A stretch of 17,859 nt of DNA from Rhizobium sp. Q54 (GCA_945901195.1 CAMDKB010000031.1:1-17859), one strand, 5' to 3'. Counted from the first letter of the stretch, positions 1-8,377 are shown. The notes: a model not told the origin generated them from the letters alone. Program-made: numbers and translations.

Positions 1-15
1 AATTACAATCGGCCC

Positions 16-927
16 ATGAACGTTCAGGAATGGATGTTGCTGATTGGCCTGGCCGCACTTTGGGGTGCAGCGTTCTTTTTCGTCGCCATTGCGATAAAAG
101 ATTTTCCGCCGCTGACGCTGGGCGCCATCCGCTTGATGCTGGGCGGCTCGGTTCTGATGGCGATTCTTTATGCGACGGGTGGAAAACTTCCGCTGGACCG
201 GCATATCCTTGGCTGGTTCATTGTGGTTGCATTGGTAAATTCACTCATTCCCATGTTTCTCATCGGCTGGGCGCAACAATATATTGGCGCGGGACTGACC
301 GCCATTCTCAATGGCGCAATGCCTCTCTGGACATTGTTTGTCGCGCATCTTTTGACGCGCGAGGAAAAACTCACCGGTCTGAAATTGCTTGGCACGCTCG
401 TTGGCTTTGCCGGTGTCGCGACAATGGTTGGATTTGATGCGGTGAAAGGTCTGGATCGCAACGTGTTGGCGCAGATTGCAGCCGTGTTGTCGACGATCTG
501 TTTTGCTTTCGGAAATGTAGCGGGACGGCGCTTCCGCTCACTTGGTGTCCCGCCGCTGGCTGCGACAGCGGGAACCTTGATGGCTTCCGGGCTGATGTTT
601 CTGCCGCTGATGGCGTTTTTTGACCATCCGTGGACATTGCCCGCGCCCGGCGCTGCGGCCTGGGCTTGCGCCATTGCAGCCGGGCTTTTCTCGACTGCCA
701 TGGCGCATTTCATGTTTTTCCGCCTGCTCTCGACAGCCGGTGCGACCAATGCTTCGCTGGTGACAATGATCTCGGTGCCTTTTGCCGTCCTGCTTGGGGC
801 ATTTATTCTCGGAGAAGTGCTGGAATTGCGCCATATCACGGGCATGCTGGCGGTGGCGCTGGGACTGGCAATTGTTGACGGACGTCCCTGGGCAATAGCC
901 AGGAAGCGTTGGGCCAAGATGGGATGA
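16..927 (+). CDS. DMT superfamily (EamA) transporter
   Basis: A 303-residue integral inner-membrane protein with about ten hydrophobic helices arranged as two EamA-type halves (roughly residues 5-140 and 150-292). The first helix carries the Leu-Trp-Gly-Ala pattern common at the start of EamA domains, and the second half ends in a typical Leu-Gly-Glu followed by a last pair of helices. Proteins of this family export metabolites, amino acids or drugs, but the substrate cannot be read from sequence. The start at 16 gives a normal N-terminus ahead of helix 1. No clear ribosome-binding site is visible, but only 15 upstream bases are in the window. It converges on the glycosyltransferase gene with a 41-base gap in which I see no terminator hairpin. 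The family call is firm; the function is not. Confidence 0.9.
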   Translation: MNVQEWMLLIGLAALWGAAFFFVAIAIKDFPPLTLGAIRLMLGGSVLMAILYATGGKLPLDRHILGWFIVVALVNSLIPMFLIGWAQQYIGAGLTAILNGAMPLWTLFVAHLLTREEKLTGLKLLGTLVGFAGVATMVGFDAVKGLDRNVLAQIAAVLSTICFAFGNVAGRRFRSLGVPPLAATAGTLMASGLMFLPLMAFFDHPWTLPAPGAAAWACAIAAGLFSTAMAHFMFFRLLSTAGATNASLVTMISVPFAVLLGAFILGEVLELRHITGMLAVALGLAIVDGRPWAIARKRWAKMG

Positions 928-968
928 GCCAAAGAGGCAATTGACGAAATAGTCGCGCCTTTGTCCGC

Positions 969-2660
969 TCAGCCGTCCGCCGGGCCGGGCTTCACCGACA
1001 TCACCCCTTCGGCAGGCGTGATCCTCACGATGCCGAATTTGGCCAGGCGCATCAGCAGCGCAATGCGTTGAATGCGACCGGGCATCTCGTGTTTGTTGAG
1101 AATATCCGACAACACAATTTCTGCTGTGCCCAGTTTTGCAAGAAAACTGCGAAGGTTTTTTTGCAGGTTTTCGGAATTGTCGATGATCGCATTGGTATCC
1201 TGCCGGATGCCTTCAAGGCCGTGCTCAACATGCTCGCTCAATACCCGAACGCGGTCGCCCGGCAAGGGCGTCCGGGTCGGATAATTTGCAAACATCTCGA
1301 AGGGTGAGAGGCGTGCAGGCCAGACACGGCGCTGTTTCGCATCAGGGGCAGGCGCCGCCTTGCGGATATCTTCCAGTTTGGCCGCCAGACCTTCATACTT
1401 GCCGAGAACCTGCTGCCAATCGTAGTCGCCCACAGCCCTCGCGCGGCCTGCATCGCCCATGCGCCGGCGCAAACCTGGGTCATTGATGAGCGTGACAAAA
1501 GCCTGAGCGGTCGCATCGATGTCGACAACGACATTATAAGTCGTGCGCGCCAGATAAACGTCATAACTGTCGATATCGGCGGCATAGCGATCCACCAGTG
1601 TTTCGCCGAATGCGGCCGGCGCAAGCAAGGTCGGCACACGTATGCCGTCGATGTTCTGGCGAACGCTGTCGCGATAGCCATCCCAGTCGGAGACCACAAC
1701 CGGCAGGCCAGCGGCCATCGCTTCAACAGGCGTCAGGCCAAAGGTTTCCTGCACATTGTCGACAAGCGACACGAACACGTCGCCCGCGCGCCAGGCGCCG
1801 CCACGCGCTGCATCATCACGTCCATCAACGAAATGAATCGTAACCGAGGGACACCAGAATTTTGCGCCATCCTGGAATGCTTTTTCGAGTCCCTTGGTCG
1901 CGTACCATCCCGCCAGTATGAGATGGAGCTTCTTGCCGGATTTTTGGGCGGCCCGTTCAAGCGCCATGAACATCGGGGCCGGATGCGCCTTGCCGTAGAT
2001 CGACAGACGGCCCACAAACAAAAACGCGACCTCGTCATCGCCAATACCCAGACTCTTGCGCGTTTGTCCGCGCAACGTGTCGTCGGCCGCAAATTCCGCC
2101 GTGTTGATGCCCAGCGGAATGACAGGCAATTGCGGCTGTGGAAAGCGGGTTGCACCGGTTCGCCGGGCCAGATGTTCGCGCTCAGCTGCGAGCAGATAAT
2201 CTACAGACTGTCGCACAGCGTTGGATGTGCAAATGACCGCATCCCAGGGCTCCACGGGCGCGGTGAGCCATTCCGATATTCCGTCCATCACAGCCTTGGT
2301 GCAGATGGTATGTGTCACGCCCATAATGCTGAAGCCGCGAGGATCACGCCGATGGCGACGCCAGGCGTTCTGCCCGATATCGGGACCGGGGAAATACAGC
2401 GTGCCTGGCTGGCTCACCGATTCCAGCCGGTCCAGGCGAAGCCAGTTTGCCTTGCCCGTTACGCGGCGGGTCTTCGCGTGGTCGACGAAATGTTTGAAGT
2501 CTTCTTCGCGCGCCGCAAGGCAAAAGGTTTCCTCAGCACTGCGCCGATCGAACCATGCATCGAGAAAGCTCTTGCCGGCCGCGCGCCGCCCCATCAAGGG
2601 CCGGTTTTTGGTATCAAATCCGTCCGGATGATAGAAAATCGCGAGGTTCGGCGGGGCCAT
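969..2660 (-). CDS. Glycosyltransferase family 4-like protein with C-terminal extension
   Basis: This 563-residue protein resembles GT-B fold retaining glycosyltransferases. A phosphate-binding strand-loop FVGRLS lies at residues 215-220. The E-x7-E signature ETFGLTPVE is at 305-313, followed by EAMAAGLPVVVSDWDG, which in GT4 enzymes binds the nucleotide-sugar donor. The catalytic fold seems to end near residue 435. The last ~125 residues are an added tail containing a helical, possibly coiled-coil, stretch (about 470-515). I place the start at the Met at 2660: the stop codon of pheA ends one base before it, which suggests translational coupling, and the longer reading from 2699 has no ribosome-binding site. 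No signal peptide or membrane helix is visible, so it is probably cytoplasmic. Donor, acceptor and pathway are unknown; it stands alone with no other polysaccharide gene in view. Confidence 0.82.
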   Translation of the reverse strand: MAPPNLAIFYHPDGFDTKNRPLMGRRAAGKSFLDAWFDRRSAEETFCLAAREEDFKHFVDHAKTRRVTGKANWLRLDRLESVSQPGTLYFPGPDIGQNAWRRHRRDPRGFSIMGVTHTICTKAVMDGISEWLTAPVEPWDAVICTSNAVRQSVDYLLAAEREHLARRTGATRFPQPQLPVIPLGINTAEFAADDTLRGQTRKSLGIGDDEVAFLFVGRLSIYGKAHPAPMFMALERAAQKSGKKLHLILAGWYATKGLEKAFQDGAKFWCPSVTIHFVDGRDDAARGGAWRAGDVFVSLVDNVQETFGLTPVEAMAAGLPVVVSDWDGYRDSVRQNIDGIRVPTLLAPAAFGETLVDRYAADIDSYDVYLARTTYNVVVDIDATAQAFVTLINDPGLRRRMGDAGRARAVGDYDWQQVLGKYEGLAAKLEDIRKAAPAPDAKQRRVWPARLSPFEMFANYPTRTPLPGDRVRVLSEHVEHGLEGIRQDTNAIIDNSENLQKNLRSFLAKLGTAEIVLSDILNKHEMPGRIQRIALLMRLAKFGIVRITPAEGVMSVKPGPADG

Positions 2661-2661
2661 A

Positions 2662-3525
2662 TCAGTTTTTCCCGAGTGCGTGTTCCCCTCGAAATTCATG
2701 GGCGGGATATACGCCCATGACGGTTAGCTCCGCCGAAAAAAATTTCAACTCCTCCAGCGCGCGCTGAAGCGGCAGGTCTTCAGGATGTCCTTCCACGTCG
2801 GCCAGAAACATGGTCGCAGAAAATTCGCCGCCTACCATATAGCTTTCGAGCTTGGTCATGTTTACGCCGTTGGTCGCAAAACCGCCGAGGCATTTGTAGA
2901 GCGCCGCTGGCACGTTGCGGCAACGGAAAACAAAGGTGGTGATGACCGCTCCATTGCCAGTCGCAGCAATCTGCGGTGTTTTCGAAAGAACGATAAAACG
3001 GGTCGTGTTGTGCTTCTCGTCCTCGGCTTCCGCCACTAGCGTTTTCAGCCCGTAGATTTCACCCGCAAGCGCCGTTGCCAAGGAAGCGCGTGTTGGATCC
3101 TTCCATTCGGTAACTTCACGCGCTGAGCCTGCGGTGTCGCCTGTCACGATGGGCGTCAGACCGAGCTTGCGGATAATCTTGCGGCACTGTCCGAGCGCAT
3201 GGACGTGACTGTAGACGTCCTTGATCGTCGCCAGCGAGGCTTCAGGCAGCGCCAGCAGCTGGAAGCGGATCGGCAGGAAATATTCGCCGATGATGTGCAG
3301 CCCCGAATTGGGCAGGAAATGATGAATATCGGCAACACGGCCTGCTATCGAATTCTCGATGGGGATCATCCCCAATGCCGCCGTACCCTCGGTGATGGCG
3401 GCAAAAGCGTCTTCAAACGTGGCGCAGGGCAGCGGTTCCCAATCGGGATAAACGTTGTTGCAGGCAATGTGGGAATTGGCGCCGGGTTCCCCCTGATAGG
3501 CGATGAGCTTTTTCGATGCTGACAT
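2662..3525 (-). CDS. pheA: Prephenate dehydratase
   Basis: A 287-residue monofunctional prephenate dehydratase. It decarboxylates and dehydrates prephenate to phenylpyruvate, the committed step of phenylalanine synthesis in the cytoplasm. The N-terminal PDT domain starts with IAYQGEPGANSH (8-19), contains the IPIENSIAGRV segment (54-64), and ends with the catalytic TRF motif at 175-177. An ACT regulatory domain follows from about residue 195, with GGFATNGVNMTKLES (214-228) where phenylalanine would bind for feedback inhibition. There is no chorismate mutase domain, so this is the alphaproteobacterial-type stand-alone enzyme. An AGGT-containing segment precedes the start. The downstream glycosyltransferase gene begins one base after its stop, so the two are probably co-transcribed. 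About 160 non-coding bases separate it from acs, leaving room for its own promoter. Confidence 0.95.
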   Translation of the reverse strand: MSASKKLIAYQGEPGANSHIACNNVYPDWEPLPCATFEDAFAAITEGTAALGMIPIENSIAGRVADIHHFLPNSGLHIIGEYFLPIRFQLLALPEASLATIKDVYSHVHALGQCRKIIRKLGLTPIVTGDTAGSAREVTEWKDPTRASLATALAGEIYGLKTLVAEAEDEKHNTTRFIVLSKTPQIAATGNGAVITTFVFRCRNVPAALYKCLGGFATNGVNMTKLESYMVGGEFSATMFLADVEGHPEDLPLQRALEELKFFSAELTVMGVYPAHEFRGEHALGKN

Positions 3526-3619
3526 GATGACCTGAACTTGCTCCCGAACCGCAATACCAGCCGGGACTGGAGCACGGCTGCGGTAAGCTTAATATCGCAG
3601 TTCGCGTGAGAAAGCATCC

Positions 3620-3663
3620 GCGGGCTGCGCGCCATCATTGTCGCAATGATGGGGGCAGCCCGC
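3620..3663 (-). terminator. Strong hairpin after acs, probable terminator
   Basis: A near-perfect 44-base hairpin lies 26 bases past the acs stop. The outer stem gcgggctgc/gcagcccgc (3620-3628 with 3655-3663) and the inner stem ccatcattg/caatgatgg (3632-3640 with 3644-3652) are separated by a small internal loop and closed by a 3-base loop. Read leftward it is followed by a mixed T-rich stretch (GCTTTCTC) rather than a clean T run, so termination is likely but could also be an mRNA 3'-end stabiliser. It would separate acs from pheA. Confidence 0.55.
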
Positions 3664-3689
3664 AATCAAGAGGCCTGAAGCCGAAGGGC

Positions 3690-5624
3690 TCAAGCGTCCG
3701 CGCGGTTCTTGACCAGATCGTCCACCACACTGGGATCGGCCAGTGTTGAAGTGTCGCCCAGCGCGCCAAAATCGTTTTCGGCGATCTTGCGCAGGATGCG
3801 GCGCATGATCTTGCCAGAGCGCGTCTTGGGCAGGCCCGGCGCAAACTGAATGGCGTCCGGAGAAGCGATGGGGCCGATTTCCTTGCGCACCCAGTTGATG
3901 AGTTCCTTGCGCAATTCTGCGCTTGGATGTTCACCGGCCATCAGCGTGACATAAGCAAATATGCCCTGTCCCTTGATCTCATGCGGGAAGCCGACGACAG
4001 CCGCTTCGGACACTTTGGGATGCGCGACAAGTGCGCTCTCGACTTCCGCTGTGCCCATGCGATGGCCCGACACGTTGATGACGTCATCGACGCGGCCGGT
4101 GATCCAGTAATAGCCATCGGCATCACGCCGGCAGCCATCGCCAGTGAAATACTTGCCCGGGTAGGTGGAGAAATAGGTCTGGATGAAGCGCTCGTGATCG
4201 CCAAACACCGTGCGCATCTGGCCGGGCCATGAATCAACGATGCAAAGATTGCCCTCAGTCGCGCCATCCATCACCTTGCCCTCGGCATCCACGATCTGCG
4301 GCTGGCACCCGAAGAAGGGACGGGTCGCCGAGCCAGGCTTCAACGCCGTCGCACCGGGCAACGGCGTGATGAGAATGCCGCCGGTTTCCGTCTGCCACCA
4401 GGTGTCGACAATCGGGCAGCGGCTGTCGCCGACGACCTTGTGATACCATTCCCAGGCTTCAGGATTGATGGGCTCGCCGACCGAACCGAGCAGGCGCAGG
4501 GAGGCGCGCGATGTCTTCTTCACCGGGCCATCGCCCTTCTGCATCAGCGCGCGGATTGCTGTGGGCGCCGTGTAGAAGATGTTGATCTTGTGTTTGTCGA
4601 TGACCTGCCAGCAACGCGATTCATCGGGATAATTCGGCACGCCTTCGAACATGACCGTTGTCGCGCCATTGGCGAGGGGGCCATAGACGATATAGCTGTG
4701 GCCGGTGACCCAGCCCACATCCGCCGTGCACCAGTAGATGTCGCCTTCGTGATAGTCGAAAACGTACTGATGCGTCATCGAGGCATAGACGAGATAGCCG
4801 CCAGTCGAATGCAGCACGCCCTTGGGTTTGCCGGTCGAGCCTGACGTATACAGGATGAACAGCGGATCTTCGGCCTTCATTTCTTCCGGCTTGCATTCCG
4901 GCGAAACCTTCGCCGCTTCCTCGTGATACCAGAAGTCACGGCCCGCCTTCATATTCACCTTGCCGCCGGTGTGCTGGACGACGATCATCGTCTTGACGGA
5001 CGCCTTGTCTGCAGCGGCATCGGAATTGGCTTTCAGCGGCACGGGGCGGCCTGCGCGCACGCCCTCATCAGATGTAATCAGCACGTCGCATTTGGCGTCT
5101 TCGATACGTCCGGCCAATGAATCGGGCGAGAAACCGCCGAACACTATGGAATGCACTGCGCCGATGCGCGTACAGGCCAGCATGGCATAGGCGGCCTCCG
5201 GGATCATCGGCAGATAGATGGTCACGCAATCGCCCTTCTTGACGCCGTGGGCTTTCAGCACATTGGCGAAACGGCAGACCTGCTCGTGCAATTCCCTGTA
5301 AGTGATGTTCTTCGATTTGGCGGGATCATCACCTTCCCAGATGATTGCAATCTGATCACCGCGCTTGGCCAGATGCCGGTCGACGCAATTGGCCGAAACA
5401 TTCAGCGTGCCGTCCTCGAACCACTTGATCGAAACATCGGGCGGACCGAAATTGGTATTCTTCACAAGGCTGTAGGGCTTGATCCAATCCAGGCGCTTGC
5501 CGTGTTCGCCCCAGAAGGCATCAGGATTTTTCACCGATTGCTCGTACATGGCCTTGTATTTTGCATCATCGACAAAAGCGCGGGATTTCCAGGCATCGGG
5601 AACTGCATACAAAGTTTCACTCAT
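3690..5624 (-). CDS. acs: Acetyl-CoA synthetase (acetate--CoA ligase, AMP-forming)
   Basis: This 644-residue protein matches the usual length of Acs. The cytoplasmic enzyme activates acetate with ATP to acetyl-AMP and then acetyl-CoA, feeding acetate into the TCA and glyoxylate cycles. The N-terminal ACAS domain is followed by the P-loop YTSGSTGKPKG (259-269). TWWQTETGG (408-416) includes the tryptophan pair that shapes the small acetate pocket. YFTGDG (492-497) and the hinge region GRVDDVINVSGHR (510-522) come next. The C-terminal PKTRSGKIMRR (599-609) carries Lys605, the lysine acetylated in Acs regulation. I chose the start at 5624 because GGGAGGA lies five to six bases upstream; an in-frame Met 16 codons earlier lacks such a site and would read through a leader hairpin. 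It is monocistronic by appearance and diverges from the stress protein gene. Confidence 0.97.
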   Translation of the reverse strand: MSETLYAVPDAWKSRAFVDDAKYKAMYEQSVKNPDAFWGEHGKRLDWIKPYSLVKNTNFGPPDVSIKWFEDGTLNVSANCVDRHLAKRGDQIAIIWEGDDPAKSKNITYRELHEQVCRFANVLKAHGVKKGDCVTIYLPMIPEAAYAMLACTRIGAVHSIVFGGFSPDSLAGRIEDAKCDVLITSDEGVRAGRPVPLKANSDAAADKASVKTMIVVQHTGGKVNMKAGRDFWYHEEAAKVSPECKPEEMKAEDPLFILYTSGSTGKPKGVLHSTGGYLVYASMTHQYVFDYHEGDIYWCTADVGWVTGHSYIVYGPLANGATTVMFEGVPNYPDESRCWQVIDKHKINIFYTAPTAIRALMQKGDGPVKKTSRASLRLLGSVGEPINPEAWEWYHKVVGDSRCPIVDTWWQTETGGILITPLPGATALKPGSATRPFFGCQPQIVDAEGKVMDGATEGNLCIVDSWPGQMRTVFGDHERFIQTYFSTYPGKYFTGDGCRRDADGYYWITGRVDDVINVSGHRMGTAEVESALVAHPKVSEAAVVGFPHEIKGQGIFAYVTLMAGEHPSAELRKELINWVRKEIGPIASPDAIQFAPGLPKTRSGKIMRRILRKIAENDFGALGDTSTLADPSVVDDLVKNRADA

Positions 5625-5653
5625 TCTTTCCTCCCAGAGACACGCGCCAGAGC

Positions 5654-5670
5654 GCCCGCACGAAGCGGGC
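5654..5670 (-). promoter_or_regulatory. Leader hairpin of acs mRNA
   Basis: A perfect 6-bp stem gcccgc/gcgggc with a 5-base loop sits between the probable acs -10 box and the acs ribosome-binding site. It has no T run, so it is not an attenuator of the simple kind. It may only stabilise the 5' end. Confidence 0.35.
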
Positions 5671-5683
5671 ATCGGATATCTGC

Positions 5684-5689
5684 ATTATA
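5684..5689 (-). promoter_or_regulatory. Candidate -10 box for acs
   Basis: Read leftward, the sequence is TTGGTATAATGC, a perfect TATAAT about 60 bases before the acs start codon. No good -35 hexamer stands 16-18 bases upstream; the nearest, TTGGCA, is about 21 bases away and belongs to the palindromic repeat. Acs promoters are often activator-dependent, which would fit a weak -35. Confidence 0.4.
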
Positions 5690-5702
5690 CCAATAGCGCG
5701 CG

Positions 5703-5744
5703 TTCGCGCTTGCCAAAGCGATGCGTCAAGCCTCATCGCTTTGG
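5703..5744. repeat. Dispersed palindromic repeat, copy 1
   Basis: A conserved ttcgcgcttg lead is followed by an 11-bp perfect stem, ccaaagcgatg (5713-5723) and catcgctttgg (5734-5744), around a 10-base loop. The first 21 bases are identical to those of the copy at 8479-8519, 2.8 kb away. It lies in the divergent acs/stress-protein intergenic region, just upstream of the candidate acs -10 box. It is too short and too simple to encode anything. It could be a chromosomal REP-like element or a shared regulatory site. Confidence 0.7.
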
Positions 5745-5780
5745 TTTTATGCGAAAAGCCCACGTGCGGACAAGCGCGAT

Positions 5781-5799
5781 GCGATCAAACTTTGGTCGC
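5781..5799. promoter_or_regulatory. Near-palindrome, possible operator
   Basis: The half sites gcgatcaaa and tttggtcgc flank a single c and are complementary except at one position. The perfect 10-bp palindrome gtcgcgcgac (5795-5804) overlaps it. It lies between the divergent acs and stress-protein genes, where a dimeric regulator could act on either. No known consensus is matched, so this is only a candidate. Confidence 0.25.
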
Positions 5800-5927
5800 G
5801 CGACTTTGGGGGGAAAGCGCGATTGTGACAGTTTTCCGTTCGGCTCCGGGATGATTCTGTTGTATTCTGTGAACCGCAGACATTGCGGCTTGAGGGGCTG
5901 CAGCGGACTGCAAGAGGGGAATGAACC

Positions 5928-6749
5928 ATGAAAAACATTCTGGTGCCTGTAGAACTTCATTCGTCGATCGATTCCGTTTTCCAGACTGCCGCGCTGCTCG
6001 CCAAGCGATTCGGCAGCCAGATCGAGGGAGTGGCGCTGGGACCTGATCTGCCCGATCTCGTGGCCTTCGACATGCCTGTGAGCTGGACAGTCTCGGACCA
6101 GAACCAGTGGAAGGAACTGGCGGACGAAGCGCAAAAGAAGTTCGAATCGACCATGGCTTCGAGCGGACTTTCTGCGGGAGGCTCAGGTCCGGGGTGGCGC
6201 TGGGGTGGCGACCGCTCGCTCGGTGACAGCCAGATGGCAAGCTATGGCCGCGTTTTTGACGTAACCGTGCTGGGACGTCCGGGTTCTGGTCGCGGCGATC
6301 CGCGCCTTGCCACGGCGGAAGCCTCGATATTTGAAAGCGGCCGTCCGATCCTGCTGGCCCCGCCCGACGCGCCCCAAACCATGGGCGACACCATCGTGAT
6401 TTCCTGGAACCGCAGCACAGAAACTGCGCGCAGTGTCGCGCTGGGCATGCCACTGCTCGTGCAGGCCAAGAAAGTGTACGTGCTAACCATCGAAGGATTC
6501 ATGGTTGATGGCCCCACCGGTGAACAATGCGCGCAAATGCTGGCCAATCACGGCATCTCCGTGGAAGCTGTCACCCGGCCCAACAAGCGCTCCCATGGCG
6601 AAACCGCACTAGAGGAAACCGCCAATCTCGGTGGCGATTTTCTCATCAAGGGCGCCTTCACCCAGAGCCGCCTGCGCCAGATGATCTTTGGCGGCCCGAC
6701 GGCGCATATCATGGCAAAAGCAAAACTGCCGGTGTTCATGGCCAATTGA
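5928..6749 (+). CDS. Universal stress protein family protein
   Basis: A 273-residue cytoplasmic protein built of two USP-like halves. The N-terminal half (1-145) starts with the KNILVPVEL strand and is poorly conserved. The C-terminal half (about 152-273) has the strand DTIVISWNRS and ends in GAFTQSRLRQMIFGGPTAHI, the equivalent of the family's GxYGHSRLRExxxGGxTxxx segment. The usual Gly-His before Ser-Arg is replaced by Thr-Gln (residues 245-246), so nucleotide binding in the standard way is uncertain. Tandem USPs of this kind are common in alphaproteobacteria, often in stress or low-oxygen regulons; its real role is unknown. GAGGGG at 5914-5919 is a good ribosome-binding site. It is a single-gene unit with a strong terminator directly after it and diverges from acs. 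Confidence 0.88.
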   Translation: MKNILVPVELHSSIDSVFQTAALLAKRFGSQIEGVALGPDLPDLVAFDMPVSWTVSDQNQWKELADEAQKKFESTMASSGLSAGGSGPGWRWGGDRSLGDSQMASYGRVFDVTVLGRPGSGRGDPRLATAEASIFESGRPILLAPPDAPQTMGDTIVISWNRSTETARSVALGMPLLVQAKKVYVLTIEGFMVDGPTGEQCAQMLANHGISVEAVTRPNKRSHGETALEETANLGGDFLIKGAFTQSRLRQMIFGGPTAHIMAKAKLPVFMAN

Positions 6750-6768
6750 GCGGCAGAGACGAAATCAG

Positions 6769-6816
6769 AGCCGTATTGCGGGTCACATTGAACCCGCAAT
6801 ACGGCTCCATTTTTTT
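6769..6816 (+). terminator. Intrinsic terminator of the universal stress protein gene
   Basis: A 15-bp perfect stem (6769-6783 with 6792-6806, agccgtattgcgggt and its complement) closes an 8-base loop. It is followed after three bases by seven T residues (6810-6816). It starts 20 bases after the stop codon. This is a textbook rho-independent terminator. Confidence 0.93.
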
Positions 6817-6868
6817 GGTTGACGCATTTGCAAATGGAAAACCGGATTCCAGATTTCCTGCAAACACT

Positions 6869-8377
6869 CTATATCCGCCGCACCGGATTGAACGAAGCCA
6901 GAATACAGGAGATGCCTGCAATGCCCGCCAGCAAGAGGAAGGCATAGCGAAACCCTGTGATGATCTCGCCCATAATGGCAGTGCGGCGCGCTTCACTCAT
7001 CGCCGAGAGCGCTTCGGGACCCAGACTCAATATGCGTCCGAACATGGGCGCTGCGACGGGATCGTTGATGGCGAGCGTCGCGAAGAGAATCGTCCCGAAG
7101 ATCGCCGTGCCGAACACCGCGCCGACCGTGCGGGCCAACTGAATCGAGCCTGCCGCCGCGCCGAGCAATTTGCGGCCGGCAACAGCCTGGATTGTGACCT
7201 GGGAGACAGTCATGACAGGCCCCATGGCGATCGCAAGCAGCGCCATGACCACATATATGCCGTGGATATTGAGCTGCGCAGCATAAAAGGCGATCCAGAT
7301 AAAGATCAGCGCTGTACCGGCCATGCCCATAGCGGGATAAATCATGGTGCGGCCGGTAAAGGTCACCATCCAGCCGACGATGATCGACGATACCGCGATA
7401 AAGAACGAAAAGATCAGCAGGGTGATACCCACATCCTGAACTGTGCCAATACCGGTAACCCTAAGATAAAGGGGCAGAAACGCCAGCAGCGCCGTCATCA
7501 TCGCACCATGACAGACGATCAGCATCTGCGAATTCCAGATTGCCGTCTGTTGCATCAGGCCGATGGGCAGCAAGGGTGATGCGGTCCGCCGCTCCTGGCG
7601 TATCAACAAGGTCAGTGACAAACCCGCGGCGCAGACCAGCGCGACAATCGTTATTGCGCCCTGCGTGTCGAAGCGCCGGACCTGTTCAAGCGCCAGCAGC
7701 AGCGGGACGATGAAGCCGACGAAATAAATCAGGCCGGGATAGTCAAACGCCCAATCGGCATCGCGTCCGCCGCGCCGGTTAGTGATCCGGAAAGCGAGCA
7801 GGAAAGCGAGCACCCCGACGGGCATGTTGATGTAGAACACCGCGTGCCAGCCAAATTGCACGGTCAGCAATGCGCCCAGCACCGGGCCGATGGCCGAGGC
7901 CACGACGAAAACCGTAGCGGTGTAGCCTTGATACCGGCCTCGTTCACGCGGCGGGATGACTTCGGCCAGCAGTGCCTGGGACATGCTCATGAGCCCGCCG
8001 CCGCCCAATCCCTGCAGAATGCGCGAGGCTATCAGCAGGTTCATTGTGGGCGCAAACGCGCAGCAGATCGCCCCGATCATGAAAATCAGGAGCGCTAGGA
8101 ACAAGAGCCGCCGCCGGCCAAAGACATCGCCAAGGTAACCATAGACAGGCGCAGCAATGGTCGAGGCAATGAGAAAGCCAATGATCAGCCAGGATACGCG
8201 TTCGACATCTCCCAGCGCACCGGCGATGGCTGGCAGGGCGCTGGCAACAATAGTCTGATCGCCCACTGACATGAAAATTGGCAACATTACAGAGGGAAAT
8301 ACCCGCCAGAACTGGCGGGATGTATCTGCCGGAAATGAGCTCGACAAGGGCCGGTCAGGGCCGGAGCGGGAGGACAT
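6869..8377 (-). CDS. MFS transporter, DHA2-type (14-helix, EmrB/QacA-like)
   Basis: A 502-residue inner-membrane exporter, a typical length for the 14-helix DHA2 drug:H+ antiporters. After a ~28-residue polar N-terminus, helix 1 carries DQTIVASALPAI (40-51), the family's D1-type motif. The loop after helix 2 has GYLGDVFGRRR (80-90), motif A. LQGLGGGGLMSMSQALLAEVIPPRERGR (about 121-148) is characteristic of the EmrB/QacA subfamily, and GPVLGALL (164-171) matches antiporter motif C. It probably extrudes a toxic or amphipathic compound using the proton gradient; the substrate is unknown. No membrane-fusion partner (EmrA-like) or TetR/MarR regulator lies next to it, so it may act alone. No convincing ribosome-binding site precedes the ATG at 8377, so the start is less certain than the family. 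It converges on the stress protein terminator and diverges from glnS. Confidence 0.92.
   Translation of the reverse strand: MSSRSGPDRPLSSSFPADTSRQFWRVFPSVMLPIFMSVGDQTIVASALPAIAGALGDVERVSWLIIGFLIASTIAAPVYGYLGDVFGRRRLLFLALLIFMIGAICCAFAPTMNLLIASRILQGLGGGGLMSMSQALLAEVIPPRERGRYQGYTATVFVVASAIGPVLGALLTVQFGWHAVFYINMPVGVLAFLLAFRITNRRGGRDADWAFDYPGLIYFVGFIVPLLLALEQVRRFDTQGAITIVALVCAAGLSLTLLIRQERRTASPLLPIGLMQQTAIWNSQMLIVCHGAMMTALLAFLPLYLRVTGIGTVQDVGITLLIFSFFIAVSSIIVGWMVTFTGRTMIYPAMGMAGTALIFIWIAFYAAQLNIHGIYVVMALLAIAMGPVMTVSQVTIQAVAGRKLLGAAAGSIQLARTVGAVFGTAIFGTILFATLAINDPVAAPMFGRILSLGPEALSAMSEARRTAIMGEIITGFRYAFLLLAGIAGISCILASFNPVRRI

Larger units (their letters stand above)
5625..5927. other. Divergent acs / stress-protein intergenic region
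   Basis: This is the longest gene-free stretch in the window, 303 bases. From left to right it holds the acs ribosome-binding site (GGGAGGA on the minus strand, near 5628-5634), the leader hairpin, a TATAAT on the minus strand, palindromic repeat copy 1, a near-palindrome at 5781-5799 and the stress-protein ribosome-binding site at 5914-5919. I could not identify a convincing promoter for the rightward gene. Confidence 0.6.

Noticed and set aside
168..932. 254-codon open frame on the minus strand over the EamA gene
   Set aside because: Its product is Ala/Pro/Ser/Arg-rich with no domain pattern, and it is antisense to a clear membrane transporter.
1833..2720. 295-codon open frame on the plus strand opposite the glycosyltransferase gene
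   Set aside because: It is a composition shadow of the GT4-like gene with no recognisable motif or ribosome-binding site.
5625..5672. Upstream extension of Acs by 16 residues
   Set aside because: No ribosome-binding site is present at the earlier ATG, while the ATG at 5624 has GGGAGGA; the extension also overlaps the leader hairpin.
6527..7579. 350-codon open frame on the plus strand spanning the stress-protein terminator and the DHA2 gene
   Set aside because: It reads through a strong terminator, its product is His/Asp/Arg/Gln-rich as expected of antisense to a membrane protein, and it overlaps two well-supported genes.
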